A program made the position numbers and the translations under genes. From Clostridiaceae bacterium (GTDB taxonomy: Bacteria; Bacillota; Clostridia; DSM-8532), in contig JAAYNA010000149.1 in assembly GCA_012521105.1 (NCBI GenBank), positions 1-64,000 on the forward strand: DNA of 64,000 nt, read 5' to 3'. This document shows, piece after piece, positions 43,409-52,964 of the stretch. Within the stretch, counting starts at the first letter, position 1; each line of letters opens with the position of its first letter. Below the pieces are notes generated by a model that was not told the DNA's origin, did no database searches, and worked only from the letters and a program-made list of their open reading frames with translations.

Positions 43409-44299
43409 ATGAATAAGATTATATTATATGCAAAGTTTTGCATTATGTGGTCTGTTAATTTTATAAGAGACGGTAAATCCCTGAAGTATTCTCTTAACCT
43501 GGCTTTGTTATATGAACAGATGGGCAGGGTTTTTCGTGCAGCCAGAATATATTATAAAAATATAAAAATATACCCCGATGACCCAAGAGCATATTATGGC
43601 ATTGCAATACTATATGACAACAAAAAGCGGTACCAGGATGCAATTAAATGGTTCAAAAAGGCTATAAATGTTAATCCCGATTTTGTACCAGCATGGTTTT
43701 TTATGGCCAACTCATTATATGAGCTTGACGATAAAAACGCAGCGCTTGATTGCTATAAGAAGGTTATTGCTTTGAACCCTACAAACTTCTGGGCACATAA
43801 TAACGCAGGTTCGATATGTGAAGAACTGGGTATGAATGTTGAAGCATTGCATTATTTTCGAAAGGCATTGGAGATTATCCCCAGGCACCACAAGGTATTA
43901 TTCAATATGGGCGTGGTATTTGCCAAAATGGGATACGAACAGAAGGCACAGGAATGTTACTGGGAATCCATCAGAGGGTACAGCAGGTATCCATACAGTT
44001 TTTTAAACCTTTCTCTTTTATACAAAGAAGAAAAAGAGCTGGACAGGGCTATAATAGTTATTAGTGAAGGTATCCGGTGCAACCCGGGAGCGCCCTTTTT
44101 GTACTATAACCGGGCCTGTTTTTTAGCTATGGCGGGAAATGTTGATGAAGCATTTCTTGATGTAGTTCGAGCAGCCAAACTGAATCCAGAATTTCTAAGC
44201 TATGCCGAGAAGGATGAAGATCTTGAAAATGTAAGAAAACACCCGGGGTATCAGGCTCTGAAAAAATACTTACAGGACAGGGAGAAAAGCGATGAATGA
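43409..44299 (+). CDS. TPR-repeat protein
   Basis: repeated TPR units e.g. AIKWFKKAINVNPDFVPAWFFMANSLYELDDKNAALDCYKKVIALNP. Confidence 0.88.
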   Translation: MNKIILYAKFCIMWSVNFIRDGKSLKYSLNLALLYEQMGRVFRAARIYYKNIKIYPDDPRAYYGIAILYDNKKRYQDAIKWFKKAINVNPDFVPAWFFMANSLYELDDKNAALDCYKKVIALNPTNFWAHNNAGSICEELGMNVEALHYFRKALEIIPRHHKVLFNMGVVFAKMGYEQKAQECYWESIRGYSRYPYSFLNLSLLYKEEKELDRAIIVISEGIRCNPGAPFLYYNRACFLAMAGNVDEAFLDVVRAAKLNPEFLSYAEKDEDLENVRKHPGYQALKKYLQDREKSDE

Positions 44300-44891
44300 A
44301 CATTATTACAGTGAAAAACCCACTTCTGAAATTAAAGAAAAGGTATTCAGAGAAACATACAAAAATAAAACCCTGGAATTTGTTTCGGTAAGCGGTGTAT
44401 TTGCTTTTGAAAACCGTATCGATAAAGCGTCCCGTCTTTTAATTGAAACCTTTAAACCCCATGGTCATACAGTGCTGGATATGGGTTGTGGTTACGGGGC
44501 AATAGGTTTGTTCTTAAAAGCTTTGTATCCCCAACTGATTGTGACATTAACCGATATAAATGAACGGGCTGTCTTGTATGCACAGAAAAACGCAGAAAGA
44601 AATAATCTATGGGTAAAAACAGTTAAAGGTAATCTTTATGAAGGTGTTGGTAACAGCCGTTTTGACGATATAGTAACAAACCCACCCATTACAGCCGGTA
44701 AAAAGGTAGTTAACCAACTAATACATGAGGCTGCGGAACATTTGGAGCAAAACGGGGCATTATGGCTTGTTGCCTTCCACAACAAGGGCGGTTCAACCTA
44801 TAAAAAAGTAATGGAAGATACTTTTGGTAATGTAGAGGATGTAAAGAAACAGGGTGGAATCAGAGTGTACCGTTCAATTCTTAGGAAATAA
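44292..44891 (+). CDS. class I SAM methyltransferase (RsmC-like)
   Basis: HTVLDMGCGYGAIGLFLKALYP, DIVTNPPI. Confidence 0.9.
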   Translation: MNEHYYSEKPTSEIKEKVFRETYKNKTLEFVSVSGVFAFENRIDKASRLLIETFKPHGHTVLDMGCGYGAIGLFLKALYPQLIVTLTDINERAVLYAQKNAERNNLWVKTVKGNLYEGVGNSRFDDIVTNPPITAGKKVVNQLIHEAAEHLEQNGALWLVAFHNKGGSTYKKVMEDTFGNVEDVKKQGGIRVYRSILRK

Positions 44892-45101
44892 TTTATGCTC
44901 TCTAAAACAGGTCTGTGAAAAAATTACCATTGAAATGGTTGGTTGTAAACTTCATTTGACGCTCATTGGTGTACCATTCCATACAAACCAATTGATTATC
45001 AAATGCAAAATCGGGTAAATATAGCTAGATTGACATATTATGTAGATTAGTGTTACTTTATACATACAATAGTCTTTACCAGGTATATAGGAGACAGAGT
45101 T

Positions 45102-45662
45102 ATGTTTATTTTTGGTATTGTAATCGATGATGATTTTACCAGGCATAAAATTGAAGAAATGTACAGGATGTACCGAAAACTTTTATTTTATACAGCCTAC
45201 TGCATTTTAAAAGATTATCATGAAGCAGAGGATGTGGTTCACACCGCAATAATAAAAATATGTGATCATATAGATAAAATTGAAGATATAAAGTGTAACA
45301 AAACAAAAGCCTTTCTTGTTATTATAGTTAGAAACATTGCCATCAATGTTTATAATAAAAAAAGGAGATTGTCAGAAATTCATATGGAAAAGCTAATGAA
45401 TCTGAATGATGATTACATACACCCGGAAGAATACATGCTGAAGATTGAAAATGCCGAATGGGTTGCCAGAAAACTGGCATTAATAAATCCCGAATACGCA
45501 GATGTCTTGGTTTTAAGATATACATATCAGCTTTCTATTGAAGAGATAGCCTATTTACTGAATACATCCGAAGGGAATGTAAGGGTGAAATTACATCGTG
45601 CAAGAAAAGCTTTACACGAGATAATGAAAGGTGAGTATTATGAACAACAGACACCAGAATAA
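45102..45662 (+). CDS. ECF-type RNA polymerase sigma factor
   Basis: LKDYHEAEDVVHTAIIKI sigma region 2; YQLSIEEIAYLLNTSEGNVRVKLHRARKAL sigma region 4. Confidence 0.92.
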   Translation: MFIFGIVIDDDFTRHKIEEMYRMYRKLLFYTAYCILKDYHEAEDVVHTAIIKICDHIDKIEDIKCNKTKAFLVIIVRNIAINVYNKKRRLSEIHMEKLMNLNDDYIHPEEYMLKIENAEWVARKLALINPEYADVLVLRYTYQLSIEEIAYLLNTSEGNVRVKLHRARKALHEIMKGEYYEQQTPE

Positions 45663-46374
45663 AAATCATATAAAACAGAAAAAACTGTTGTCTGCCTTTT
45701 ACGATTATGTTGGCGAATACCATTTAGATAACATATGTGCGGACATAGACAGCAGAAAAATTGAAATAGACAATATTGATATCCCACAAAGCCTGGATGA
45801 CTGGTTTGATCGGTATATTAATAATGTTAAAAAGAAAGAAAAACAAAGAAAGTTTATAAAAAAAGCAAAGAGTATCTCTTCCAAGACTGCTGCTATTCTT
45901 CTTGTACTGTTTGTTTCTATAACTACACTTACGCTTAGCGTGGAAGCATTCAGAACACAGGTGTATAATTTACTTTCCACCGAGCACAATGAATATTCAA
46001 GAGTGAGGATTAGACACGAGTCAACTGAAAACGTAACCATTGAATGGGAAAATTACTATTTCCCGACTTATATGCCTGAAGGTTTTTATGTAGCGAGTAT
46101 AAGAGAAGTAGAGGAAATCAAAGAAATTAATTTTATAAATGAGAACAATGAGTACATTGTTTTTTCTCAAGCCCCAAATGAAACTGATTTCAATCTAGAT
46201 ACCGAAGATGGGATAAAGACGGAATTGGTAATTAACAACAGAAAAGCCGTTCTTACCGAAAAAGAAGAAAGGAACATATTGTTCTGGAATAATGAAGAGT
46301 TTAGTTTTTATTTAGTATCAAGACTGGAAGCAGAAAAATTGCAAATTATTGCAGAAAGTTTAGAAAAAAAATAA
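45640..46374 (+). CDS. putative membrane-anchored anti-sigma factor (DUF4367-like)
   Basis: overlaps sigma gene; single central TM (SKTAAILLVLFVSITTLTLSVEAF); C-terminal domain YFPTYMPEGFYVASI...NEYIVFSQ. Confidence 0.75.
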   Translation: MNNRHQNKNHIKQKKLLSAFYDYVGEYHLDNICADIDSRKIEIDNIDIPQSLDDWFDRYINNVKKKEKQRKFIKKAKSISSKTAAILLVLFVSITTLTLSVEAFRTQVYNLLSTEHNEYSRVRIRHESTENVTIEWENYYFPTYMPEGFYVASIREVEEIKEINFINENNEYIVFSQAPNETDFNLDTEDGIKTELVINNRKAVLTEKEERNILFWNNEEFSFYLVSRLEAEKLQIIAESLEKK

Positions 46375-46439
46375 AAAATTTTAAAAACAGTGTAACAAAA
46401 TATCACCTTCATTTGTTTTATTGGTAAGGAGGTGGTAAT

Positions 46440-46880
46440 ATGAAAAAATTATTTAAAATTGGTTTAATTCTTTGCCTTATCCTGTCGATGATTTCAGTAC
46501 CTGCTTATGCCGTACAGAAAGATTCGGTGGACGACGAAATGGTCATCAGACCTATGTATACTTACATTGCTGTAATGGCACATCATTTTGACATTAACAG
46601 GTATGGTAAGGCTACAGCAGAAGCTTTAATGAACGCCTTTGATGCTGATAAGTTAAAGGTGGAAGTTAAACTTCAACAGTATAACCCTAAGAGCTACTCA
46701 TGGAAAACACTAAAAACCTGGTCAAGTACTGAGGAGGATACCATCAGTGTTGGTGCAGGTGGAACCTGGTATGTAAATAAGGGATATTTATACCGCTCTG
46801 TTGCAACTGGATATGTATATGTTGACGGTGAAGTGGTTGAAGAAACGGAAATGGTAAGTTCAGCAAAATTTTATGAGTAG
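46440..46880 (+). CDS. small secreted protein of unknown function
   Basis: signal peptide MKKLFKIGLILCLILSMISVPAYA; strong RBS AAGGAGGTGG; downstream of sigma/anti-sigma pair. Confidence 0.8.
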   Translation: MKKLFKIGLILCLILSMISVPAYAVQKDSVDDEMVIRPMYTYIAVMAHHFDINRYGKATAEALMNAFDADKLKVEVKLQQYNPKSYSWKTLKTWSSTEEDTISVGAGGTWYVNKGYLYRSVATGYVYVDGEVVEETEMVSSAKFYE

Positions 46881-46970
46881 TATATTTAAAAATAAAAAGC
46901 TAAAACTCCTCATTTAGTTCCTTAAGTGTTAGTCTACCCCCCCCCTAACAGATAAATATAAATCTGTTAA

Positions 46971-47021
46971 GACGCTCACAGGTAATAAAATTTATACCGT
47001 GGGCGTCTTTTCTTTTATTTT
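46971..47021 (+). terminator. Rho-independent terminator
   Basis: GACGCTCAC ... GTGGGCGTC followed by TTTTCTTTT. Confidence 0.75.
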
Positions 47022-47132
47022 AAATCAACAAAATTAATGCACTCCATTATAAAAAAACGGGAGTTCATACAAAATCTTAAAATTAAGCGAATAAAATATT
47101 AGCTTTATGGGTAAAATATTATATAATATAAA

Positions 47133-47153
47133 TGCAAATGCTTTGCATTTGCA
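47133..47153 (+). promoter_or_regulatory. Zur/Fur-family operator upstream of znuA
   Basis: perfect inverted repeat TGCAAATGC TTT GCATTTGCA just downstream of TATAAT (47122-47127). Confidence 0.75.
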
Positions 47154-47175
47154 ATAAGCTTGGAGGAAAGGTACC

Positions 47176-48228
47176 ATGCACATTAAAGAATGTGAGCGAA
47201 AAAACTTCATTTACGGCGAAATTTATAACGGCCGAATAAATATTTTAAAAACTAAAAAATACAGTCATGATAAGAGGCAGATTGTTTCTGCAGTTTTTAT
47301 ACTAATGCTTGCGATTCTCACAATACTTAGTTCCTGCAGTTCAAACAATGTGAAGGGCGAAAACGGTAAAATTACCGTTTATACAAGTTTCTATACAATG
47401 TATGATTTTGCTTTGAAAATAGGTGGAGACAAAGTAAATGTTGTGAATATGATTCCATCGGGAATGGAGCCCCACGATTGGGAGCCAAGCCCCAGGGATA
47501 TTGCAGGTTTATCAGGGGCAGATCTGTTTATTTATAACGGCGCGGGTATGGAAGGCTGGGTTGATAAAGTAATTGAATCAATAAAAAATGATAAACTTAT
47601 AACAGTGGAAACATCGAAGGGGATAAGCTTTGAAAAGCCGGTCCATGCTCATGTGCACCAGGAGGAGGCTTTAACACATGAAACTGAGCATTCCCATCAT
47701 AGCCATGAGTATGATCCGCATGTCTGGCTTAACCCGAGAAATGCCAAAATACAGATGAAGGTCATTAAAGACGCTCTGGTTCAGGTTGATCGTGAAAACA
47801 GCCGGTATTATGAAGAAAACTATAATTTCTATGCAGAAAAACTTGATGAGCTGGATAAAAAGTACAAAGAAGCTGCGGCCTCTTTTTCACGAAAAGAAAT
47901 AGTGGTTTCCCACGCAGCTTACGGGTATTTATGCAGTGCATACGGCCTGGAGCAGTTCTCATTAGAAGGTATTGCAAGTGATTCAGAGCCCACCCCTGCG
48001 AGGATGGCCGAGATTATTGATTTTATTAGGAAACATGATGTAAGTGTTATTTTTTTCGACGGTCTTTCCAGCTCCAAGGTTGTGGATGCAGTTGCCAGAG
48101 AAACAGGTGCACGTACTGCAGTTTTAAGTCCTCTTGAGGGAATAAGTGCCGAAGACTTAGAAGCAGGAAAAGATTATTTTTCAATAATGGAGGAAAACCT
48201 GAAGGCTTTGTCAGATGCCTTACGGTAG
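47176..48228 (+). CDS. znuA: metal ABC transporter substrate-binding lipoprotein (zinc, ZnuA-like)
   Basis: His-rich loop HAHVHQEEALTHETEHSHHSHEYDPHVWLNPRNAK; lipobox TILSSC. Confidence 0.93.
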   Translation: MHIKECERKNFIYGEIYNGRINILKTKKYSHDKRQIVSAVFILMLAILTILSSCSSNNVKGENGKITVYTSFYTMYDFALKIGGDKVNVVNMIPSGMEPHDWEPSPRDIAGLSGADLFIYNGAGMEGWVDKVIESIKNDKLITVETSKGISFEKPVHAHVHQEEALTHETEHSHHSHEYDPHVWLNPRNAKIQMKVIKDALVQVDRENSRYYEENYNFYAEKLDELDKKYKEAAASFSRKEIVVSHAAYGYLCSAYGLEQFSLEGIASDSEPTPARMAEIIDFIRKHDVSVIFFDGLSSSKVVDAVARETGARTAVLSPLEGISAEDLEAGKDYFSIMEENLKALSDALR

Positions 48229-48239
48229 GAGGAATATTT

Positions 48240-49025
48240 GTGCGTATACTGGAAGTTGAAAATCTGTCGTTTGCTTATCAGGGAAACTACATACTGAAGA
48301 ATGTGAATTTTACAGTTGATAAGGGTGATTTTGTTGGTATTATTGGCCCTAATGGTTCAGGTAAAAGCACTTTGGTCAAGCTCATGTTAAAAATTCTTAT
48401 CCCCGAAAAAGGGCAAATAAAAATTATTGGAAAAGATATTAAAAAATTTGACGGGTGGACAAAAATAGGGTATGTTTCGCAAAAAGCCGGTGAGTTTAAT
48501 GGCGATTTCCCGGCCACAGTAAACGAAATTGTTGGTGCCAGTTTGCTGGCTAATACCGGGATTTTCAGAAAAAAACCCGCAGATTATGATCAGAGGGTTT
48601 ATAGCGCTTTAAAAAAGGTTGGTATGCAGGACTATGGGAATAAATTAATTGGCAGGCTTTCAGGCGGGCAGCAGCAAAGAGTTTTTATTGCCCGGGTATT
48701 GATCACAGAGCCTGAAATAATGTTTCTGGACGAGCCCACTGTAGGAATTGATGCAAAATCAGAAGAAGCTTTGTATTGTCTTCTGGCAAGACTTAACGAG
48801 GAGCTGGGAATCACAATAATAATGGTAACTCATGATATAGGGGCAATTACAGTGCATGCAAATAAACTGATATGTCTGGGGGAAGCGGGTGTTACTGTGC
48901 ATGATATAAATGAGCCTGTGACCGATGAGTTTTTTTCCGAAGTTTACGGTTATCGGGTGCAAATTCACAGTCACCAATGCCAAAACTGCGGCCATATGAG
49001 GCAAGTGGGGTGTGAAGAATGCTAG
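48240..49025 (+). CDS. znuC: metal ABC transporter ATP-binding protein (ZnuC-like)
   Basis: GPNGSGKSTLVKLML, LSGGQQQRVFIARVL; C-terminal His/Cys tail HSHQCQNCGHMRQVGCEEC. Confidence 0.92.
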   Translation: MRILEVENLSFAYQGNYILKNVNFTVDKGDFVGIIGPNGSGKSTLVKLMLKILIPEKGQIKIIGKDIKKFDGWTKIGYVSQKAGEFNGDFPATVNEIVGASLLANTGIFRKKPADYDQRVYSALKKVGMQDYGNKLIGRLSGGQQQRVFIARVLITEPEIMFLDEPTVGIDAKSEEALYCLLARLNEELGITIIMVTHDIGAITVHANKLICLGEAGVTVHDINEPVTDEFFSEVYGYRVQIHSHQCQNCGHMRQVGCEEC

Positions 49026-49834
49026 AAATATTTCAATATGATTTTATGATCAACGCCTTTATTGCTGGCATTTTAATTGGAATTATAATTCCATGCATAG
49101 GTGTTGTTGTTGTACTGAGACGGCTGTCAATAATGGGGGATGCATTATCACATGTATCGCTTGCCGGGGTGGCTGCGGGGCTGGTTTTTGGCATTAACCC
49201 CATCCTAAGTGCGGTAGTCTTTGCTGTAGCCGCCTCTCTATGTATTGAGAGAATACGTAAATCAATACCTAAATACGGTGAAATCTCAACAGCGGTTATA
49301 ATGTCTGTTGGTATTGGCCTTGCAGCAATACTTTCGGGGTTTGTAACAAGCGCAAATTTTAACAGTTTTCTTTTTGGCAGCCTTGTGGCAATAAGCCCAT
49401 TTGAGAAATACCTGATAATAGTTCTTTCGATTGTTGTATTAGCGATATTTCTGTTACTTTACAGGGCTTTGTTTTACATCACTTTTGATGAGGAATCTGC
49501 ACGGCTTGCGGGCATACCCGTGCAGCCTGTAACCATTGTTTTCACTGTTTTAACTGCTGTAACAATTTCAATATCCTCACGAGTGGTAGGAGCGCTTGTG
49601 GTTTCTTCAATGATGGTACTTCCCGTTGCAGTTTCAATGCAGATAGCAAAAAGCTATAGGCAAACAGTTATTTTTTCAGTTTTATTTTCAATTTTTTATG
49701 TTGTGCTGGGCCTGTTCCTTTCGTTTTATTTTAACCTAAAACCAGGAGGAACAATTGTTATGACAGGTGTTATCTCGCTAATAATAACACTGTTAACTAA
49801 AAACTTTAAGGGAATAGTAAAAAAAGGAGCTTAG
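49019..49834 (+). CDS. znuB: metal ABC transporter permease (ZnuB-like)
   Basis: ABC-3 family TM protein, VVVLRRLSIMGDALSHVSLAGVA. Confidence 0.92.
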   Translation: MLEIFQYDFMINAFIAGILIGIIIPCIGVVVVLRRLSIMGDALSHVSLAGVAAGLVFGINPILSAVVFAVAASLCIERIRKSIPKYGEISTAVIMSVGIGLAAILSGFVTSANFNSFLFGSLVAISPFEKYLIIVLSIVVLAIFLLLYRALFYITFDEESARLAGIPVQPVTIVFTVLTAVTISISSRVVGALVVSSMMVLPVAVSMQIAKSYRQTVIFSVLFSIFYVVLGLFLSFYFNLKPGGTIVMTGVISLIITLLTKNFKGIVKKGA

Positions 49835-49847
49835 CTTATATAAGGGG

Positions 49848-50282
49848 ATGATTGAATTGTCGGAAAAGGATGTTTACCGCAACATACTGGCACAGAAAGG
49901 GCTAAGAGTTACCGATGTCAGAATTAAAGTTCTTAAGATACTGGATGATGCGGAAATCCCGATGACTGTTGAGGAGGTATTTACCGGTTTACGAAGTATG
50001 CTGTCATCTGTAAATCTTTCAACGGTATACAGGACCATGGAAGCTTTTATAAAAAATGGGCTGATTATAAAAACCACATTGCTGGATGATAATAAATCCC
50101 GGTACGAATATAAAAGAACGGAGCATAAACACCATCTTGTATGCGCCGGCTGCAACCGGATGGTATCCATAGAAGATTGCCCAATAGACGATAAATATGC
50201 AAAAGCAATGTGCAGTAAGCAGGGTTTTGAATTAACAGGACATAGACTTGAAATATACGGCTTATGCCCTGATTGTAAATGA
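49848..50282 (+). CDS. Fur-family transcriptional regulator (probable Zur)
   Basis: winged helix VNLSTVYRTMEAFIKNGLI; KHHLVCAGCNRMVSIEDCP; C-terminal CPDCK; linked to znu genes. Confidence 0.9.
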   Translation: MIELSEKDVYRNILAQKGLRVTDVRIKVLKILDDAEIPMTVEEVFTGLRSMLSSVNLSTVYRTMEAFIKNGLIIKTTLLDDNKSRYEYKRTEHKHHLVCAGCNRMVSIEDCPIDDKYAKAMCSKQGFELTGHRLEIYGLCPDCK

Positions 50283-50483
50283 TTGCGTAAAGTTACCGCA
50301 GGTTAAAAGAAATTAAAGACCGGAGTTTTTTTCCGGCATTGCACTTTATCTACATAATTTAGACAATAAATTGATAATATATTGTAAATAAATGGTATAT
50401 ACAAACCAGTAATTAATTGATACAATTGACGGTAAATATTTATTTCTTATTTAAACAGATTAAACATAAAGGACATAGAATTC

Positions 50484-50945
50484 ATGCATAGATTAATATC
50501 ATGGCTGGCTGTTGTAATATGGATGGCGGTTATTTTTAACTTATCCGGGCAGATTGCAGAGCAATCAAATCAGTTGAGTACAGGTGTAACTGAAGTTGTT
50601 ATTAAAGCGGTGGAACAGGTAGCCCCAAAAGCTGAAATAGATACACGCAGTCTGAATCATATAATAAGAAAAAACGCCCATTTCTTTTCTTACCTGGTAT
50701 TAGGCCTTCTGGCAATGAACGCATTCAGAAGATGTGGTAATACTGTGAAATTAAGCCTGGTATTATCTTCTTTTCTTTGCGTAATTTATGCAGTCTCTGA
50801 TGAAATACACCAAAGTTATGTCCCCGGGCGCAGTGCACAAATAACCGATGTTCTTATCGACAGTTTTGGGGCGGGTATTGGGCTTTTAGTATACTGGCTT
50901 GTAAGCTCTGTCTATACAAGGCACCGAAAGAGGCACGGTTCATAA
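50484..50945 (+). CDS. VanZ-like family protein
   Basis: IFNLSGQ, RKNAHFFSYLVLGLL, AVSDEIHQSYVPGRSAQITDVLIDSFGAGIG. Confidence 0.9.
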   Translation: MHRLISWLAVVIWMAVIFNLSGQIAEQSNQLSTGVTEVVIKAVEQVAPKAEIDTRSLNHIIRKNAHFFSYLVLGLLAMNAFRRCGNTVKLSLVLSSFLCVIYAVSDEIHQSYVPGRSAQITDVLIDSFGAGIGLLVYWLVSSVYTRHRKRHGS

Positions 50946-50956
50946 AGCTTTTGTTA

Positions 50957-52735
50957 TTATCTGAACAGATTCAGCTTTATCTTTCTGTTTCTTACAAAAT
51001 ACCTCCATTGCCTCATCAGGTATGGCATTAAATAATAGTCCACACCAAAGGATTTTCCCGCATCCTGGAACATGGCTATTTGGGCAGGGATTAACCAATA
51101 GGTTTCAGGGTACATTCCTGTGGATAAAAGAAAATTAACATTCAGGCCAAGCCCCACAACAGCAGCGGGAATGGTGAAGGTCCCGGTAATAAATGCGAGC
51201 CCTAAACCTATTTCGGCTATTACAATCAGGTACTGGAAAAGCATTGGGTATGGAAGGATAAAGGTTTCAGTAACCCATTCGTACCATAAGGGAGTATTTT
51301 CCGTAACTATACGGAATACTTTCTGGCCTTCCTCTGTCAGGGAGGCGGTTGCCTGGGCATCGGGTGCTCTTCCGGCAAGCATCTCAATTACAAACCATCC
51401 GTCCCATGCCTTCTTCAGCCCTTCCATAAGCCAGTAATAGCCGATAAAGATTCTTAACGGAACAAGCCACACCAGCATGGTCTTTTTAGTAATAAAGGCT
51501 TCAAGTAATGGCTTGTCCTGACGTTTGTACAGGAATTCGTATTTCAGATAACTGAAAACTAGCTCAAAACCGCCAATTCCAAAATAATAATGCATATTAA
51601 CAAGGTGTTTCATAATAATTGCAAAAAGCCTGTTAAGGGAAACCCCCATAATTTCAGCAACGGCAAAGAAACTGCCCACCGACACCATTATACCGTGGTA
51701 TTTTGGTTCAAGCTTCTTCTTCTCTTTCCCACGGACAGAATTAAGAATATTATTTGCCGCAGTCTTTCCGGTTTGTAAAGCTGTTTCAACCATTGCAGGC
51801 AGTGCATGGCCTTCGTGATTAAACAGTGCTATGTCACCTATAGCATATACGTTATCAAAACCTTTAACCGAAGTGTATTCATCCACTTCAATGCGGCAAG
51901 CCTCCCCTTTTGGAAGGTCCATTGTACTAGTCACATTACAGGCTTTAACACCTGCAGTCCATATAACTGTGGAAGCATTAATACTGTCACCGTTTTCAAA
52001 CTGCAATTTATCGCCATCAAGGCTGGTTATAGTAGTATTTGTCCTGACATCTACTTTAAGCTTGTTTTGAAGATATCTTGTTGCCTTCCTGCGGTTTTTT
52101 TCTTTCATTATATGCAGTATATCCGGTAGTGCTTCAATAAGGTGAAGGCTTACTTCGGACCTGTCTATTTCATACTCACGGCATAAGGATTTAACCCATA
52201 CAGCAATTTCGCCTATGGCTTCAACCCCTGTAAAACCGCCGCCACCCACCACAATTGTTAAAAGTTTCTTCTTAAGTTCCGGATCTTCTTCCTGGGAAGC
52301 TTTTAAAAAGCAATCTCTTATATGGTCACGGATTCGTATGGCATCATCAAGGGACCAAAGGGGAAAGGAATTCTCCTTCATGCCTGGTATACCATAGTAG
52401 TTTGGGCTGCTTCCCGCAGCAATAATTAAATAATCGTAGCAATACTCGCATCTGTCTGAGGAAACCTTTTTATGTTCAAAGTCAAAGTTTTTTATTTCAT
52501 CCTGTATTACACGAACATCGGTATAGCGAAAAATTTTATAGAGGGGAACGGTAACAGTTTCATCATCAACCCGGTTTCCTGCTACCTCGTGAAGTTCGGT
52601 TAAGAATGTATGATACGGATTCTTATCAATAAGTGTTATTTCGATATCGTCGCCTTTTTTCTTTTTTTTGTGTAAAGTCAAAGCAGCCTCAACACCTGCA
52701 TACCCTGCTCCAATGACAACAACCTTGTAAGACAT
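50957..52735 (-). CDS. type II NADH dehydrogenase with C-terminal DoxX-like membrane domain (Ndh2/EET-type)
   Basis: VVIGAGYAGVEAAL FAD motif, VVGGGGFTGVEAIGE, VYAIGDIALF; about 190-residue hydrophobic C-terminal extension beyond NDH-2 core. Confidence 0.9.
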   Translation of the reverse strand: MSYKVVVIGAGYAGVEAALTLHKKKKKGDDIEITLIDKNPYHTFLTELHEVAGNRVDDETVTVPLYKIFRYTDVRVIQDEIKNFDFEHKKVSSDRCEYCYDYLIIAAGSSPNYYGIPGMKENSFPLWSLDDAIRIRDHIRDCFLKASQEEDPELKKKLLTIVVGGGGFTGVEAIGEIAVWVKSLCREYEIDRSEVSLHLIEALPDILHIMKEKNRRKATRYLQNKLKVDVRTNTTITSLDGDKLQFENGDSINASTVIWTAGVKACNVTSTMDLPKGEACRIEVDEYTSVKGFDNVYAIGDIALFNHEGHALPAMVETALQTGKTAANNILNSVRGKEKKKLEPKYHGIMVSVGSFFAVAEIMGVSLNRLFAIIMKHLVNMHYYFGIGGFELVFSYLKYEFLYKRQDKPLLEAFITKKTMLVWLVPLRIFIGYYWLMEGLKKAWDGWFVIEMLAGRAPDAQATASLTEEGQKVFRIVTENTPLWYEWVTETFILPYPMLFQYLIVIAEIGLGLAFITGTFTIPAAVVGLGLNVNFLLSTGMYPETYWLIPAQIAMFQDAGKSFGVDYYLMPYLMRQWRYFVRNRKIKLNLFR

Positions 52736-52831
52736 CCGGACACCTCCAATATGTCACCACTTCAATAGGTGGTCAGTAAAGTCACTTATATGTTTACCAC
52801 CTATTTATGAAATATATCAAAAACTATCGAA

Positions 52832-52899
52832 GTCAATAATTGACTTATCAATGGCGACATGTATTATAATGCTATTATATTCAATAATATATTATTGAA
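52832..52899 (+). promoter_or_regulatory. candidate promoter and palindromic operator for FMN-binding lipoprotein gene
   Basis: TTGACT-16-TATTAT followed by 20-nt perfect palindrome TTCAATAATATATTATTGAA (52880-52899). Confidence 0.55.
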
Positions 52900-52964
52900 C
52901 AATATACTTTATTATTTTCTGGTTTTGTTCTATCCTTTTTGGGTATAACATAAAATTATAATAT

